This document shows, in pieces, positions 41,907 to 51,138 of a DNA stretch of 64,000 bases. The number at the start of each line of letters is the position of its first letter. Positions within the stretch are counted from its first letter, which is position 1. The notes below the pieces were generated by a model. That model was not told where the DNA came from. It did no database searches and was given only the letters and a program-made list of their open reading frames with translations. A program made the position numbers and the translations under genes. This DNA is from Streptomyces sp. SLBN-31 (GTDB taxonomy: Bacteria > Actinomycetota > Actinomycetes > Streptomycetales > Streptomycetaceae). Location of the stretch: assembly GCF_006715395.1 (NCBI RefSeq), contig NZ_VFNC01000002.1, positions 1,364,001 through 1,428,000 on the forward strand. Direction: 5' to 3'.

Positions 41907-42580
41907 GCCGTCCAGGCGGCGAGCCGGGCCCGCACCCACGCGGCCACGTCCCGCACGCCGCTCTCGCTCCTGAGCGACTGGAAGACGACGGGCAGTTCGG
42001 CACGCTGCGCCTTCGCGTCGGCGGCCATCCGTGCGAGGTCGGAGCCGACGTGGGGCGCGAGGTCCGTCTTGTTGACGACGAGCAGATCGGCGGTGGTCAC
42101 GCCCGGTCCGCCCTTGCGCGGGATGTCGTCGCCGCCCGCCACGTCGATGACGAAGATCTGCGCGTCCACGAGCCCCTTGGAGAAGGTCGCGGTGAGGTTG
42201 TCGCCGCCGGACTCGACCAGGATCAGGTCCAACGGCCCGACCTCGTCCTCCAGATCCTCCACGGCCTCCAGGTTCGCGGAGATGTCGTCCCGGATGGCGG
42301 TGTGCGGACAGGCCCCCGTCTCCACGGCGGCGATCCGCTCGGGCGGCAGCACGGCCTCCCGCAACAGGAAGTCGGCATCCTCCCGCGTGTAGATGTCGTT
42401 GGTCACGACGGCGAGGGACAACTCCTCGCGCAGCGCCCGGCACAGGGCGGCGACGGTCGCGGTCTTCCCGGAGCCGACGGGACCGCCGAGCCCGATCCGC
42501 AGGGCCCGCCGCGATCCGTCGGGACGACGGGCGTCGGCACTGACTGCGGAGGGGCCGTCGTGGGAGTGGTCGAGGTGCAT
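41903..42580 (-). CDS. ureG: urease accessory GTPase UreG
   Basis: The 225-residue GTPase has P-loop [18 protein letters not shown], the nickel-binding [14 protein letters not shown] (Cys-Pro-His), IVDLV-type switch [11 protein letters not shown] and guanine-specific VVNKTDLA. A His-rich start (MHLDHSHDG) may also hold nickel, and no UreE gene is present. It uses GTP to deliver nickel to UreC. Confidence 0.95.
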   Translation of the reverse strand: MHLDHSHDGPSAVSADARRPDGSRRALRIGLGGPVGSGKTATVAALCRALREELSLAVVTNDIYTREDADFLLREAVLPPERIAAVETGACPHTAIRDDISANLEAVEDLEDEVGPLDLILVESGGDNLTATFSKGLVDAQIFVIDVAGGDDIPRKGGPGVTTADLLVVNKTDLAPHVGSDLARMAADAKAQRAELPVVFQSLRSESGVRDVAAWVRARLAAWTA

Positions 42581-42614
42581 GGGGTGACTCCTACGGTCAT
42601 TCGGACGTGAGGGA

Positions 42615-43289
42615 CTAGGAGGCGAACAGCCGCATGGGCCAGGCGGCGTGGAACTCCGCGCCGATCTCCAGCAGCGGCGCGGACCCCGCGGGCAACGCGT
42701 CGACTCCCTCGTCGAGCACCTGCCGGGCCGCCTCGACCGCCCGGTCCGCCACCCGGTCGACCTCCGGGGCCAGCCGGGCCAGCACTCCGGTGGCGTCGAA
42801 CGGGTCGAGGCTCAGCAGCCGCACCGTGGCACTCGCCGGCCCGCTCACGCTCTCGTACGCCGCGCAGTGGGCGGCGTCGACGGGCTCGAGGCCGGCCGCC
42901 CTGGCCACCAGCCCCAGCACCACCGGCTGGTGGGCGCCCTTCGGGAACTGCCGTGCCATGGCGTCGAGTTCGTCCGAGGGCCAGGTGGCCCGGGCGGCCC
43001 GCGTGAGCTGCCGGCCGAGCCTGCGCGCGGCGACGCGGAGTGCGGGGGACGGTGTTCGGGCATCGGCGGCCGCGTCCAACTCCCCCGCATCCGCGCCGAG
43101 TACGGCGGCCGCGGCCAGCGAGGCGGCGACCAGGCCGGCCGTGTGCAGCCGGCCCCGGCAGAAACCCTCAAGGCTCGCGGCTCCGGTGATCCGTCCCGCC
43201 TTCACCGCGGCCTCGGCCCCGCCGGAGTGCGCGTGCCCTCCGGCGGGAAACCGGCCGTCGGCCAGCACGAGCAGCGCCGTCCTGGACAT
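42615..43289 (-). CDS. ureF: urease accessory protein UreF
   Basis: The 224-residue helical protein begins [20 protein letters not shown], where the [11 protein letters not shown] string is the UreF signature, and later has [20 protein letters not shown]. It gates the UreG GTPase during nickel insertion. The ATG shares a nucleotide with the ureC stop (TGATG). Confidence 0.93.
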   Translation of the reverse strand: MSRTALLVLADGRFPAGGHAHSGGAEAAVKAGRITGAASLEGFCRGRLHTAGLVAASLAAAAVLGADAGELDAAADARTPSPALRVAARRLGRQLTRAARATWPSDELDAMARQFPKGAHQPVVLGLVARAAGLEPVDAAHCAAYESVSGPASATVRLLSLDPFDATGVLARLAPEVDRVADRAVEAARQVLDEGVDALPAGSAPLLEIGAEFHAAWPMRLFAS

Positions 43290-45010
43290 CAGAAGAGGAA
43301 GTAACGCTGGGCCATGGGCAGTTCGGCCGCGGGCGTGGCCTCGACCAGCTCTCCGTCGATGCGCACCGCGAAACTGTCGGGATCGACCTCCACGCGCGGC
43401 CGCGCGTCGTTCTCCCGCATGTCGGCCTTGGTGACCCCGCGGGTCGACTCGATGGCCACGAACCGCTTCCCGAGCTGCAACCGCTCCGGCAGCCCGTCCT
43501 CGATGGCCAACGGCGCAAAGAAGTTGAAGGAGTTGGCGGCCGGGGCCCGCCCGATCGCCCCGTACATCGGCCGGGGCAGGATCGGCTGCGGGGTCGGGAT
43601 GGAGGCGTTGGCGTCGCCCATCTGCGCGTAGGCGATCTGGCCGCCCTTGATCACGAGGTGTGGCTTGACGCCGAAGAACGCCGGTTCCCACAGCACCAGG
43701 TCGGCGAGCTTCCCGGTCTCCACCGAGCCGATCTCACGGGCCAGGCCCTGCGCGAGCGCGGGGTTGATCGTGTACTTGGCGACATAGCGGCGTACCCGGC
43801 GGTTGTCGGCCCGTCCGTCGCCTGGCAGCGTCCCCCGCCTGCGCTTCATCACGTGCGCCGTCTGCCAGGTGCGCAGGACGACCTCGCCGACCCGGCCCAT
43901 GGCCTGAGAGTCGGACGAGATGATCGAGATGGCGCCGAGATCGTGCAGGATGTCCTCCGCCCCGATCGTCGAGGGGCGGATGCGCGACTCGGCGAACGCG
44001 AGGTCCTCCGGCACCGCCGGGTTGAGGTGGTGGCAGACCATCAGCATGTCGAGGTGTTCCTCGGCGGTGTTGACGGTGAAGGGCCGCGTCGGGTTCGTCG
44101 AGCTCGGCAGCACGTGCGGCTCCGAGACGACGGTCATGATGTCGGGCGCGTGCCCGCCGCCCGCGCCCTCGGTGTGGTACGCGTGGATGCCGCGGCCGTT
44201 GATCGCGGCGAGCGTGTCGCCGACGAACCCGGCCTCGTTCAGGGTGTCGGTGTGGATGGCGACCTGGATGCCCGTCCGGTCGGCCACCGTCAGCGAGGCG
44301 TCGATGACGGCCGGCGTCGAGCCCCAGTCCTCGTGCAGCTTCAGTCCCACCGCGCCGCCGCGGATCTGCGAGAGCATCGCCTCGTGCGAGACGGTGTTGC
44401 CCTTGCCGAGGAAGCCGATGTTGAGCGGGTACTGCTCCATCGCCTCCAGCATGCGCGCCAGGTGCCAGGGGCCCGGCGTGACCGTCGTGGCCTTGGAGCC
44501 CTCGGCCGGGCCCGTGCCGCCGCCCACGAGCGTCGTGACACCGGCGGACAGTGCCTCGTCGGCGATCTGCGGGCAGATGAAGTGCACGTGGGCGTCGACC
44601 GCGCCCGCGGTCAGGATGCGCCCGTTGCCGGCGATGACCTCGGTCTCCGGGCCGATCACCAGGTCCGGGTGGACCCCGTCCATGGTGTCGGGGTTGCCCG
44701 CCTTGCCGATGCCGGTGATCCGGCCGTCCCGGATGCCGACGTCGGCCTTGACGACGCCCCAGTGGTCGATGATCACCGCACCGGTGACGACCGTGTCCGG
44801 GGTGCCCTCCGCGCGTGTGGCACGTGACTGGCCCATGGACTCGCGGATGACCTTGCCGCCGCCGAACACCGCCTCCTCACCGGCGCGCCCGGGCCCGCCG
44901 CAGCGGTCCTCCTCGATCTCTACGATCAGGTCGGTGTCGGCGAGCCGGATGCGGTCGCCGGTGGTCGGGCCGAACAGGTCGGCGTAAGCGGCGCGGGAGA
45001 TCTCAGGCAT
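43289..45010 (-). CDS. ureC: urease alpha subunit UreC
   Basis: The 573-residue catalytic subunit has nickel-binding His in DAHVHFICP, the carbamylated Lys in [13 protein letters not shown], further ligands and the flap Cys/His in [13 protein letters not shown], and [13 protein letters not shown]. It hydrolyses urea to ammonia and carbamate in the cytoplasm. The start ATG (45010) overlaps the end of ureB by 8 bp. Confidence 0.97.
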   Translation of the reverse strand: MPEISRAAYADLFGPTTGDRIRLADTDLIVEIEEDRCGGPGRAGEEAVFGGGKVIRESMGQSRATRAEGTPDTVVTGAVIIDHWGVVKADVGIRDGRITGIGKAGNPDTMDGVHPDLVIGPETEVIAGNGRILTAGAVDAHVHFICPQIADEALSAGVTTLVGGGTGPAEGSKATTVTPGPWHLARMLEAMEQYPLNIGFLGKGNTVSHEAMLSQIRGGAVGLKLHEDWGSTPAVIDASLTVADRTGIQVAIHTDTLNEAGFVGDTLAAINGRGIHAYHTEGAGGGHAPDIMTVVSEPHVLPSSTNPTRPFTVNTAEEHLDMLMVCHHLNPAVPEDLAFAESRIRPSTIGAEDILHDLGAISIISSDSQAMGRVGEVVLRTWQTAHVMKRRRGTLPGDGRADNRRVRRYVAKYTINPALAQGLAREIGSVETGKLADLVLWEPAFFGVKPHLVIKGGQIAYAQMGDANASIPTPQPILPRPMYGAIGRAPAANSFNFFAPLAIEDGLPERLQLGKRFVAIESTRGVTKADMRENDARPRVEVDPDSFAVRIDGELVEATPAAELPMAQRYFLF

Positions 45011-45314
45011 CGAGGGCACCTCCGGTCTCCCCGCGCAGGCCGGGCACGACACGGGCGCCGCCAAGGGGGACGAGTTCGACGTCGACGGGGATGCCGGGCT
45101 CGAAACGCACCGCCGTACCGGCAGCGATGTTGAGCCGCTTGCCGCGGGCGGCGGCGCGGTCGAAGTCCAGGCCGGGGTTGGCCTCGGCGAAGTGGTAGTG
45201 GGAGCCGACCTGGACCGGCCGGTCGGCGGCGTTCAGGACGGTGAGGCGGGTGACCTCGCGGCCCGCGTTGTAGACGATCGGGTCCTCGGCGAAGAGAGTC
45301 TCTCCGGGAATCAC
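45003..45314 (-). CDS. ureB: urease beta subunit UreB
   Basis: The 103-residue subunit begins [20 protein letters not shown] and carries [18 protein letters not shown]. It is a standard separate UreB that packs on UreC. It lies between ureA and ureC with short spacing. Confidence 0.96.
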   Translation of the reverse strand: MIPGETLFAEDPIVYNAGREVTRLTVLNAADRPVQVGSHYHFAEANPGLDFDRAAARGKRLNIAAGTAVRFEPGIPVDVELVPLGGARVVPGLRGETGGALDA

Positions 45315-45327
45315 GGCGGCCTCCCCG

Positions 45328-45630
<303 letters not shown>

Positions 45631-45724
45631 GTCCCACCTCACAGTCTCGCTCCGGACCGTACGGGTCCGGTTGCCGCGGCCACGGGCCAAAGTGCCTGGT
45701 GGCGTGGAGGGGCAGGCTAGTTGG

Positions 45725-45765
45725 GTGGGGTTTCAAACAAGTTAACCGTATACGCGCGGGCCTCG
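45725..45765. promoter_or_regulatory. AT-rich patch, candidate urease promoter region
   Basis: The spacer between ureA and the Phd-like gene holds an AT-rich patch, including GTTTCAAACAAGTTAACCGTA, about 100-130 bp upstream of ureA. It stands out from its surroundings and contains GTTAAC and GTATAC palindromes. I cannot define the -35/-10 boxes, and I see no nickel-regulator (Nur-like) box. Confidence 0.25.
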
Positions 45766-45786
45766 CCGGAGTGCGGACCCGGTGGG

Positions 45787-46065
45787 CTACGAGGGCCCGG
45801 TGCCCCGGTGGTGCGCCGCGATGCCGAAGCGCTGCTGTTCGCGGGGAGCGGACGCGACGTCGCGCGCGTTCGACACCGAGCTGATCACCTGCTCGTCGTC
45901 GGACTCCTGGAGCTTTTCGAGCCGTTCCAGGTCGGCGGCGGAGACAAGGGCGACGAGGGGCTTGCCGTGCCGTGTCACGACGACACGCTCACCGCCGTAC
46001 ACCACCCGGTTGATCAGATCGGCGAGCTCAGCCCTGGCTTGGGTCACCGGAATCTCGTAGGCCAT
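45787..46065 (-). CDS. Phd/YefM-family antitoxin, no toxin partner adjacent
   Basis: The 92-residue protein starts MAYEIPVTQARAELADLINR with VVVTRHGKPLVALVSAADLE, the full Phd/YefM DNA-binding and dimer domain. The C-terminal tail, which normally binds the toxin, is 40 residues of atypical sequence. No RelE-, Doc- or PIN-like frame flanks it: ureA lies downstream, clpP-like upstream. It may be an orphan antitoxin or act in trans as a regulator. It is divergent from the ClpP-like gene. Confidence 0.85.
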   Translation of the reverse strand: MAYEIPVTQARAELADLINRVVYGGERVVVTRHGKPLVALVSAADLERLEKLQESDDEQVISSVSNARDVASAPREQQRFGIAAHHRGTGPS

Positions 46066-46084
46066 ACCCCCATCATAACGTCAC

Positions 46085-46097
46085 GTACATCCTGTAC
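46085..46097. promoter_or_regulatory. candidate Phd operator GTACA-N3-TGTAC
   Basis: GTACATCCTGTAC is a perfect 5-bp-arm palindrome 20 bp upstream of the Phd-like start and 57 bp upstream of the ClpP-like start. Phd antitoxins repress their own promoters through palindromes of this form. Confidence 0.5.
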
Positions 46098-46153
46098 ATT
46101 TTTTACAGAGACAGCCGCGTGAGAGATCGCACTGCCGCGAGAAGGGGCACGCC

Positions 46154-46789
46154 ATGACCCGACCGTCCGCCCGTTACGTCCTGCCCGAGTTCACCGAGCG
46201 CACGAGCTTCGGGCTCAAGACGATGGATCCGTACTCGAAGCTGCTGGAGGAACGGATCGTGTTCCTCGGGACGCAGATCGACGACACCTCGGCCAACGAC
46301 GTGATGGCGCAGTTCATGCACCTCGAGTACCAGGACCCGGACCGCGACATCTCGCTGTACATCAACTCCCCGGGCGGCTCGTTCACCGCCATGTCGGCGA
46401 TCTACGACACGATCCAGTACGTCGGCTGCGACGTGGAGACGATCTGCCTGGGGCAGGCGGGCTCCTCGGCGGCGGTGCTGCTGGCGGCCGGCACACCGGG
46501 CAAGCGGTCCGCGCTGCCGGGCGCGCGCATGGTCATCCGTCAGCCCGCCCTGTACGAACCGGTGCAGGGGCAGGCCAGCGACCTGGCCATCCAGGCCGAC
46601 GAGCTGTCACGGCTGCGGACCCGCCTGGAGGAGATGCTTGTACGGCACACCGGGCGGTCCCGGGAGCAGGTGACCGAGGACATCGAGCGCGACAAGATCC
46701 TCGACGCCCAGGAGGCGGTGGAGTACGGGCTGGTGGACCGGATCGTCCCCAGCCGCAGGTCCACCCTCGCGCCGCCCACGGGGAGGTGA
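46154..46789 (+). CDS. ClpP-like protein with altered catalytic triad
   Basis: The 211-residue protein matches ClpP along its length ([80 protein letters not shown]). Nucleophile Ser104 and acid Asp180 are present. The position of the catalytic His, normally in MIHQP, is Arg129 (MVIRQP, codon CGT). It is therefore probably an inactive subunit that mixes with other ClpPs or a regulator, as ClpR proteins are in other organisms. It is divergent from the Phd-like gene, and the 102-residue gene follows 8 bp later. Confidence 0.85.
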   Translation: MTRPSARYVLPEFTERTSFGLKTMDPYSKLLEERIVFLGTQIDDTSANDVMAQFMHLEYQDPDRDISLYINSPGGSFTAMSAIYDTIQYVGCDVETICLGQAGSSAAVLLAAGTPGKRSALPGARMVIRQPALYEPVQGQASDLAIQADELSRLRTRLEEMLVRHTGRSREQVTEDIERDKILDAQEAVEYGLVDRIVPSRRSTLAPPTGR

Positions 46790-46796
46790 GCGGCCG

Positions 46797-47105
46797 GTGC
46801 TGCCACCCGAGCTCCCGCCGCTGCCCGCCCTCACGCGGGCCGAGGGCGAGTTGATCGACCGTTATCTCGACGTCGTCGACCTGCTCGGCCGTATCAATCC
46901 CGCGCACCACGGAGACACCTATCGCGGGCTGCGCGCCGCTCAGGCGCTGGTGACCAAGGCGGCCGAACTGCGCGACGCCCTGGTGCTCATGCACCAGCGG
47001 GGCGAGACCGAACTGCACGCCCCCACGCTGGGTCGGGCCATGCGGGTGCTGGACGGTGAGCGGCGGACGGCACGGGTCACCGTGCCGCCGCGGTCCGACA
47101 GTTGA
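46797..47105 (+). CDS. 102-residue helical protein, downstream partner of the ClpP-like gene
   Basis: It is translated from a GTG with GGGAGG overlapping the ClpP-like stop. The sequence (LTRAEGELIDRYLDVVDLLG, LRAAQALVTKAAELRDALVL) is mostly helix with many Leu and Ala, and basic at the end. No family is recognised. The tight spacing suggests co-translation, and perhaps physical partnership, with the ClpP-like protein. Confidence 0.65.
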   Translation: MLPPELPPLPALTRAEGELIDRYLDVVDLLGRINPAHHGDTYRGLRAAQALVTKAAELRDALVLMHQRGETELHAPTLGRAMRVLDGERRTARVTVPPRSDS

Positions 47106-47384
47106 CGCGAGCGTCCGGACCGGTCTTGAAACGGACCAAACGGCGTACCCCCTTTTGGAGTAGACGCGGCTGCAGTTTCGGGACCGTTCCAGTTGCGCAA
47201 CACGCGTAGGCAAGGGGCGGAATGGGACGTTCCGCCCCTGGTCCGGGGCTCCTCGGTGCCGCGACGGCTGTTCGAAAAACAGGGTGTCCACCCGAACGGG
47301 TGAGTGGTGAGTAACGCCACAAATCCCCGATTCCATTGGGATTTTCGGACATCCGTGAGTCAAGATCCCTGTCTGACGACAAGC
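47106..47384 (+). promoter_or_regulatory. long spacer upstream of the riboswitch
   Basis: About 280 bp without a coding frame. The segment around 47290-47380 (GTGAGTAACGCCACAAATCC, GGGATTTTCGGACATCCGTG) is somewhat AT-richer and probably holds the promoter for the riboswitch-controlled NlpC/P60 gene. I see no other feature. Confidence 0.4.
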
Positions 47385-47403
47385 CCCCGCCGCAGCGGCG
47401 GGG
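47385..47403 (+). other. GC-rich hairpin preceding the riboswitch
   Basis: CCCCGCCGC and GCGGCGGGG form a 9-bp stem with a single-A loop just upstream of the c-di-AMP aptamer. It may be an insulating stem or an upstream terminator. No U-tract follows. Confidence 0.55.
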
Positions 47404-47408
47404 CGATC

Positions 47409-47612
47409 CGGGCGGACGCCGAGTCCTGCCGCCGCCCGGATGACCGGTCGACAGGAGTGGATCGGCAGGAGTGGAGGACCCAAGCACGACGGGTCGCCGA
47501 CACGGTCACGCCATGGCCGGGCCGAGCAGCCCTTGGGGTGAAGCCGCGCATGCGGCCGGGCAACTTCGCCAGCCCGAATCCGACAGGTCATCCTTCACAG
47601 GCGGCTGACGAA
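47409..47612 (+). promoter_or_regulatory. c-di-AMP (ydaO-yuaA) riboswitch leader
   Basis: The leader shows the conserved strings of the ydaO-yuaA class in order: GCCGAGTCCTGCCGCC near 47418, GGAGGACCCAAGCACGACGG (47473-47492), CAGCCCTTGGGGTGAAGCCG (47528-47547), and AGCCCGAATCCGACAGGTCA (47571-47590) followed by TCACAGGCGG. In streptomycetes this RNA turns off cell-wall hydrolase and rpf-type genes when c-di-AMP is high. It directly precedes the NlpC/P60 gene. The limits are approximate. Confidence 0.87.
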
Positions 47613-47621
47613 GGGTTGCGC

Positions 47622-48095
47622 ATGACTGCGCTCAATCGTGTCCCGTCGCTGATGGTCCGGGCCGGCACGGCCTCGGCTCTCACCCTCGCCGCCGTGGGCG
47701 GCTCCGTCGTGATCCCGGGCATCGCCACCGACGCCTCGGCCGCGACGACGGCGACGAAGGCGCTTCAGGTAGCGGCGTCCAAAAAGGGATCCCCGTACAA
47801 GTGGGGCGCCACCGGACCGCGCCGCTTCGACTGCTCGGGGCTCACGCTGTACTCGTTCAAGAAGGCCGGCAAGAAACTGCCTCGTACGGCCGCCCAGCAG
47901 TACAACAAGACCCACCACATCTCCGCGAGCCACCGCAAGGCCGGAGACCTGGTGTTCTTCCACTCGGGCTCGAACGTCTACCACGTGGGCATCTACGCCG
48001 GGAAGGGGAAGATCTGGCACGCCCCGAAGACCGGGGACGTCGTGAAGCTCCAGAAGATCTGGACCAGGAGCGTCTGGTACGGCCGGGTCAGCTGA
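47622..48095 (+). CDS. secreted NlpC/P60 cell-wall endopeptidase
   Basis: The 157-residue secreted protein has a signal peptide ending near ATDASA, then one NlpC/P60 domain. Nucleophile Cys is in RRFDCSGLTLYSFKKAGKKL, catalytic His in NVYHVGIYAGKGKIWHAP. It should cleave the peptidoglycan stem peptide (D-Glu-mDAP type). No SH3b or coiled-coil domain is present, so it is a minimal form. Control is by the c-di-AMP leader. Confidence 0.93.
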   Translation: MTALNRVPSLMVRAGTASALTLAAVGGSVVIPGIATDASAATTATKALQVAASKKGSPYKWGATGPRRFDCSGLTLYSFKKAGKKLPRTAAQQYNKTHHISASHRKAGDLVFFHSGSNVYHVGIYAGKGKIWHAPKTGDVVKLQKIWTRSVWYGRVS

Positions 48096-48100
48096 CTCTC

Positions 48101-48142
48101 CCGTGGGGGTGGCGGCATCCTGACCTGCCGTCACCCCCACGG
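48101..48142 (+). terminator. strong terminator after the NlpC/P60 gene
   Basis: CCGTGGGGGTGGCGGCA (48101-48117) pairs with TGCCGTCACCCCCACGG (48126-48142), a 17-bp stem with a single G-T wobble and an 8-nt loop. It sits 5 bp after the stop. Confidence 0.85.
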
Positions 48143-48192
48143 GGCTCGACACTTCCCTCGCACCCGGGCGTATCGCGCCCGGGCGTCTTGGT

Positions 48193-48648
48193 TCACGGCT
48201 CCTGCTGCCCCGCCGTGACGGGCTGGGCCGGAACGGTCCACGGCAGTTCGATGGAGACCGTCTTGCCGCCCTCTCTCGTGGGCCGCACCCGCAGCTTGCC
48301 GCCGCACTCGGCCGCCAGCCAGCGGATGATCACCATGCCCCGCCCGTTGTCCTGCTGGACCGCGGCCGGCAGCCGCTTGGGGAAGCGCGGGTGGCTGTCG
48401 GTGACGCCGACGCGCAGTTGCTCGTCACGGTCGAGCCGAAGGTCCACCGTGAAGGTGGGAGACTGCCCGAAGGTGTGCTGTACCGCGTTGGTGGCCAGTT
48501 CGGAGACAATGAGGCGGATCGTCTCGGCCGCTTCGGTGTGGGCGGGCAGACCCCATTCCGCCAGTGTGGTGACCACGTAGCCGCGGGCGGCGGAGACCGA
48601 GGCCGGCTCGCTCGGCAGAGTGACGGATGCTTCCAGATGGTCTGCCAT
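48193..48648 (-). CDS. HATPase anti-sigma-type kinase (RsbW-like)
   Basis: This single-domain HATPase_c protein of 151 residues has AETIRLIVSELATNAVQHTF as the N box, GVTDSHPRFPKRL in the G1 region and DNGRGMVIIRWLAAECGGKL as the G2 box. It is of the type that binds sigma factors or anti-sigma antagonists in streptomycetes. It is divergent from the XRE/DUF5753 gene and belongs to the trio seen repeatedly around whiJ/bldB-type loci. Confidence 0.88.
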   Translation of the reverse strand: MADHLEASVTLPSEPASVSAARGYVVTTLAEWGLPAHTEAAETIRLIVSELATNAVQHTFGQSPTFTVDLRLDRDEQLRVGVTDSHPRFPKRLPAAVQQDNGRGMVIIRWLAAECGGKLRVRPTREGGKTVSIELPWTVPAQPVTAGQQEP

Positions 48649-48774
48649 GGCGACGTCGTCCCTTTCCCGCGGGACCGGAGTCCGACATGGAGCGGATGGT
48701 TCGAGTACGGTCCCGGACTGGTGCTTCTTCGCCAGACTGCCATTACCGCGACGGTCACGGGTGGCGATCCACCA

Positions 48775-48790
48775 AGATATGCATATATCT
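48775..48790. promoter_or_regulatory. AT-rich palindrome between HATPase and XRE genes
   Basis: AGATATGCATATATCT has perfect 6-bp arms (AGATAT/ATATCT). It is the most AT-rich spot in this spacer, between the divergent starts. It may be the operator of the XRE/DUF5753 regulator or a -10 region. Confidence 0.45.
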
Positions 48791-48861
48791 GTCGCCCAAA
48801 ACGGTGAACTCTACGACCTGAGACCGTATTTGGGCGGCCCGGAAGGAGTAAGGAGTACCGC

Positions 48862-49713
48862 ATGCAGAACGGTCCCGCGGTGCGCCGCCGCAAGCTGGGC
48901 ACCGAACTGCGCGCCCTGCGCACGGCGGCGGGTCTCACCAGCGGTGAGGCGGCCCGGCTCGTGGGCTGGCACCAGTCCAAGGTGAGCCGGATCGAGACCG
49001 GCGCCAGCGGGGTGAAACCGGCCGATGTGCGGTTGCTTCTCGACGCCTACCGTGTCGCGGACTCCCAACTGCGCGAGCTGCTTTTGGTGTTGGCGGGCTC
49101 CGACGAGGGCGCGGGGCGGCACCACTGGTGGCACGCCTATCGCGGAATTCTCCCGCCCACCTATCGCGACTTCATCAGCCTCGAGTCGCAGGCGAGCGCG
49201 ATGCGCACGCTGGAGACGTCCGTCGTGCCCGGTCTGCTGCAAACGCCCGAATACGCGCGTGCGGTCACCCGCGCGGCGGTCGACGGACTGGACGACGAAC
49301 GGCTGGACGCTCTGGTCGAGGTGCGGCTGGCCCGCCAGGACGTACTGCGTTCGGATCCGCCGTTGGAGCTGGCGGCGGTCCTGGACGAGGCGGTTCTGCA
49401 CCGGGAGATCGGCGGTCCGGACGTCATGGCACGGCAACGCGAACGGCTTGTGGAAGCGGCTCGTCTGCCCCAAGTCAGTCTTCAGGTACTGCCGTTCGCC
49501 GCCGGGGCACATGTCGGTGTCACAGGCCCTTTCGTAATCTTCTCATTTTCGAGCACTTCTGATCTGGACGTGGTTGTTCTCGACCACTTGACGAGTAGCC
49601 TCTACCTCGAACGGAAAGAAGACCTGGAGGCCTATACACAGGCCTTCAACGCCCTTCGCATTCACGCCCTTTCACCCGAGGACTCGTTGGATTACATCGC
49701 CGCGACAGTTTGA
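48862..49713 (+). CDS. XRE regulator with DUF5753 domain (Scr1/WhiJ type)
   Basis: The 283-residue protein has an N-terminal helix-turn-helix (LGTELRALRTAAGLTSGEAA, GWHQSKVSRIETGASGVKPA) and the DUF5753 domain (FISLESQASAMRTLETSVVP, ARLPQVSLQVLPFAAGAHVG). This family works with a downstream DUF397 protein, thought to bind the DUF5753 part and lift repression. GGAGTAAGGAG precedes the ATG. The DUF397 gene follows 19 bp later. Confidence 0.92.
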   Translation: MQNGPAVRRRKLGTELRALRTAAGLTSGEAARLVGWHQSKVSRIETGASGVKPADVRLLLDAYRVADSQLRELLLVLAGSDEGAGRHHWWHAYRGILPPTYRDFISLESQASAMRTLETSVVPGLLQTPEYARAVTRAAVDGLDDERLDALVEVRLARQDVLRSDPPLELAAVLDEAVLHREIGGPDVMARQRERLVEAARLPQVSLQVLPFAAGAHVGVTGPFVIFSFSSTSDLDVVVLDHLTSSLYLERKEDLEAYTQAFNALRIHALSPEDSLDYIAATV

Positions 49714-49732
49714 CGGCGCGTAAGGAGGCACC

Positions 49733-49960
49733 ATGTCCGCACTGCCTCGGAACGTACCTTCCAGCACCGGACTGCACGGCGTGCGGTGGCTGCGCAGCAG
49801 CTACAGCACGGGAGCGAACAACTGCGTCGAGACGGCACTGCCGCACTCCGGCCCATGGTCCGGACTGCTCGCCGTGCGCGACTCGAAGGACACCGCCGGA
49901 CCCGCGCTGCTCTTCTCCCCCGAGAGCTGGGCGGGCTTCCTCGTGGTCGTCAAGTCCTGA
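49733..49960 (+). CDS. DUF397 protein
   Basis: The 75-residue protein has the DUF397 pattern: WLRSSYSTGANNCVETAL, then AVRDSKDTAGPALLFSPESW and FLVVV at the end. Such proteins partner XRE/DUF5753 regulators in Streptomyces development and antibiotic control. AAGGAGG, 5 bp from the ATG, supports the start. Confidence 0.92.
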   Translation: MSALPRNVPSSTGLHGVRWLRSSYSTGANNCVETALPHSGPWSGLLAVRDSKDTAGPALLFSPESWAGFLVVVKS

Positions 49961-50001
49961 TCAGTCCGTGATCGCGCGGCACACGGCCGTGTCACGCCGA
50001 C

Positions 50002-51129
50002 TCATGGTCGCGTCTCGCCGATCACCTTCACCGCGTGTTCGATCTGCGCCCCGGAGAGGTCCGCGCGGGCGGTCAGCCTGAGCCGTGAGATGCCGTCGGG
50101 AACGGAGGGAGGACGGAAGCAGCCCACGGCGAGGCCTGCCGTACGGCAGTCGGCCGCCCAGCGCACGGCCCCCTCCGGGGACGGCGCGCGCACCGAGACG
50201 ACCGCGGCGTCCGGACGCACCGCCTCGTGGCCCGCGGCGGTCAGCCGCGCGTGCAGTTCCGCCGCCACCGCGCGCGCCCGCGCCGCCCGCTCGGGCTCGC
50301 GGCGCAGCAGCCGCAGCGCGGCCAGCGCCGCCCCCGCCGCCGCCGGCGCAAGACCCGTGTCGAAGATGAACGTCCGGGCCGCGTTGACCAGGTGTTCGAT
50401 CACCTTGGCCGGGCCCAGCACCACTCCGCCCTGACTGCCCAGCGACTTGGACAGCGTGGCCGTCACGACCACGTCGCCGTCGCCCGCGAGGCCCGCCGCC
50501 CATGCGGCGCCCCGGCCCCCGTCGCCCAGGACGCCGAGCCCGTGCGCGTCGTCGACCAGCAGTCCCGCGCCCCGCTCCCGGCAGGCGGCGGCGAAGGCGG
50601 CCAGCGGGGCCGCGTCCCCGTCGACCGAGAAGACCGTGTCCGAAACGACCACGGCAGGGCCGTCGTGCGTCCGCAGCGCCTTGCGCACCGCCTCCGGGTC
50701 GGCGTGCGGCACGACCTGCGTGGCGCCCCGGGCGAGCCGACAGCCGTCGATCAGCGAGGCGTGGTTGCCCGCGTCGGAGACGATCAGCGAGCCGTGCGGG
50801 GCCAGCGCGGTGACGGCGGCGAGGTTGGCCGCGTAGCCGGAGGAGAAGACCAGCGCCGCCTCGAAGCCGCAGAAGTCGGCCAGTTCCCGCTCCAGCTCGG
50901 TGTGCAGTTCCGTCGTACCGGTGACCAGGCGGGAGCCGGTGGAGCCGCCGCCCCAGGTCCGGGCGGCCTCGGCCGCGCCCTCGGCGACCTCGGGATGGTG
51001 GGTCAGCCCCAGGTAGTCGTTGCTCGCGAGGTCCAGGAGCGGCGAGTCGGCCGGGCGGGGACGGAGCCGCCGTACGAGTCCGGCGCGGCGGCGCAGTTCC
51101 GCCTGCTCGTCGATCCAGCCGAACGCCAT
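50002..51129 (-). CDS. bioF: 8-amino-7-oxononanoate synthase
   Basis: The 375-residue PLP enzyme of the alpha-oxoamine synthase family has [56 protein letters not shown] and the PLP Lys in [13 protein letters not shown]. It condenses pimeloyl thioester with alanine, the first ring-forming step of biotin synthesis. I start at the ATG 51129 preceded by GGAGGA. An in-frame extension to 51192 reads through 18-bp repeats (TKAPVP units) and is less likely. It is divergent from bioBAD. Confidence 0.92.
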   Translation of the reverse strand: MAFGWIDEQAELRRRAGLVRRLRPRPADSPLLDLASNDYLGLTHHPEVAEGAAEAARTWGGGSTGSRLVTGTTELHTELERELADFCGFEAALVFSSGYAANLAAVTALAPHGSLIVSDAGNHASLIDGCRLARGATQVVPHADPEAVRKALRTHDGPAVVVSDTVFSVDGDAAPLAAFAAACRERGAGLLVDDAHGLGVLGDGGRGAAWAAGLAGDGDVVVTATLSKSLGSQGGVVLGPAKVIEHLVNAARTFIFDTGLAPAAAGAALAALRLLRREPERAARARAVAAELHARLTAAGHEAVRPDAAVVSVRAPSPEGAVRWAADCRTAGLAVGCFRPPSVPDGISRLRLTARADLSGAQIEHAVKVIGETRP

Positions 51130-51138
51130 GACTCCTCC

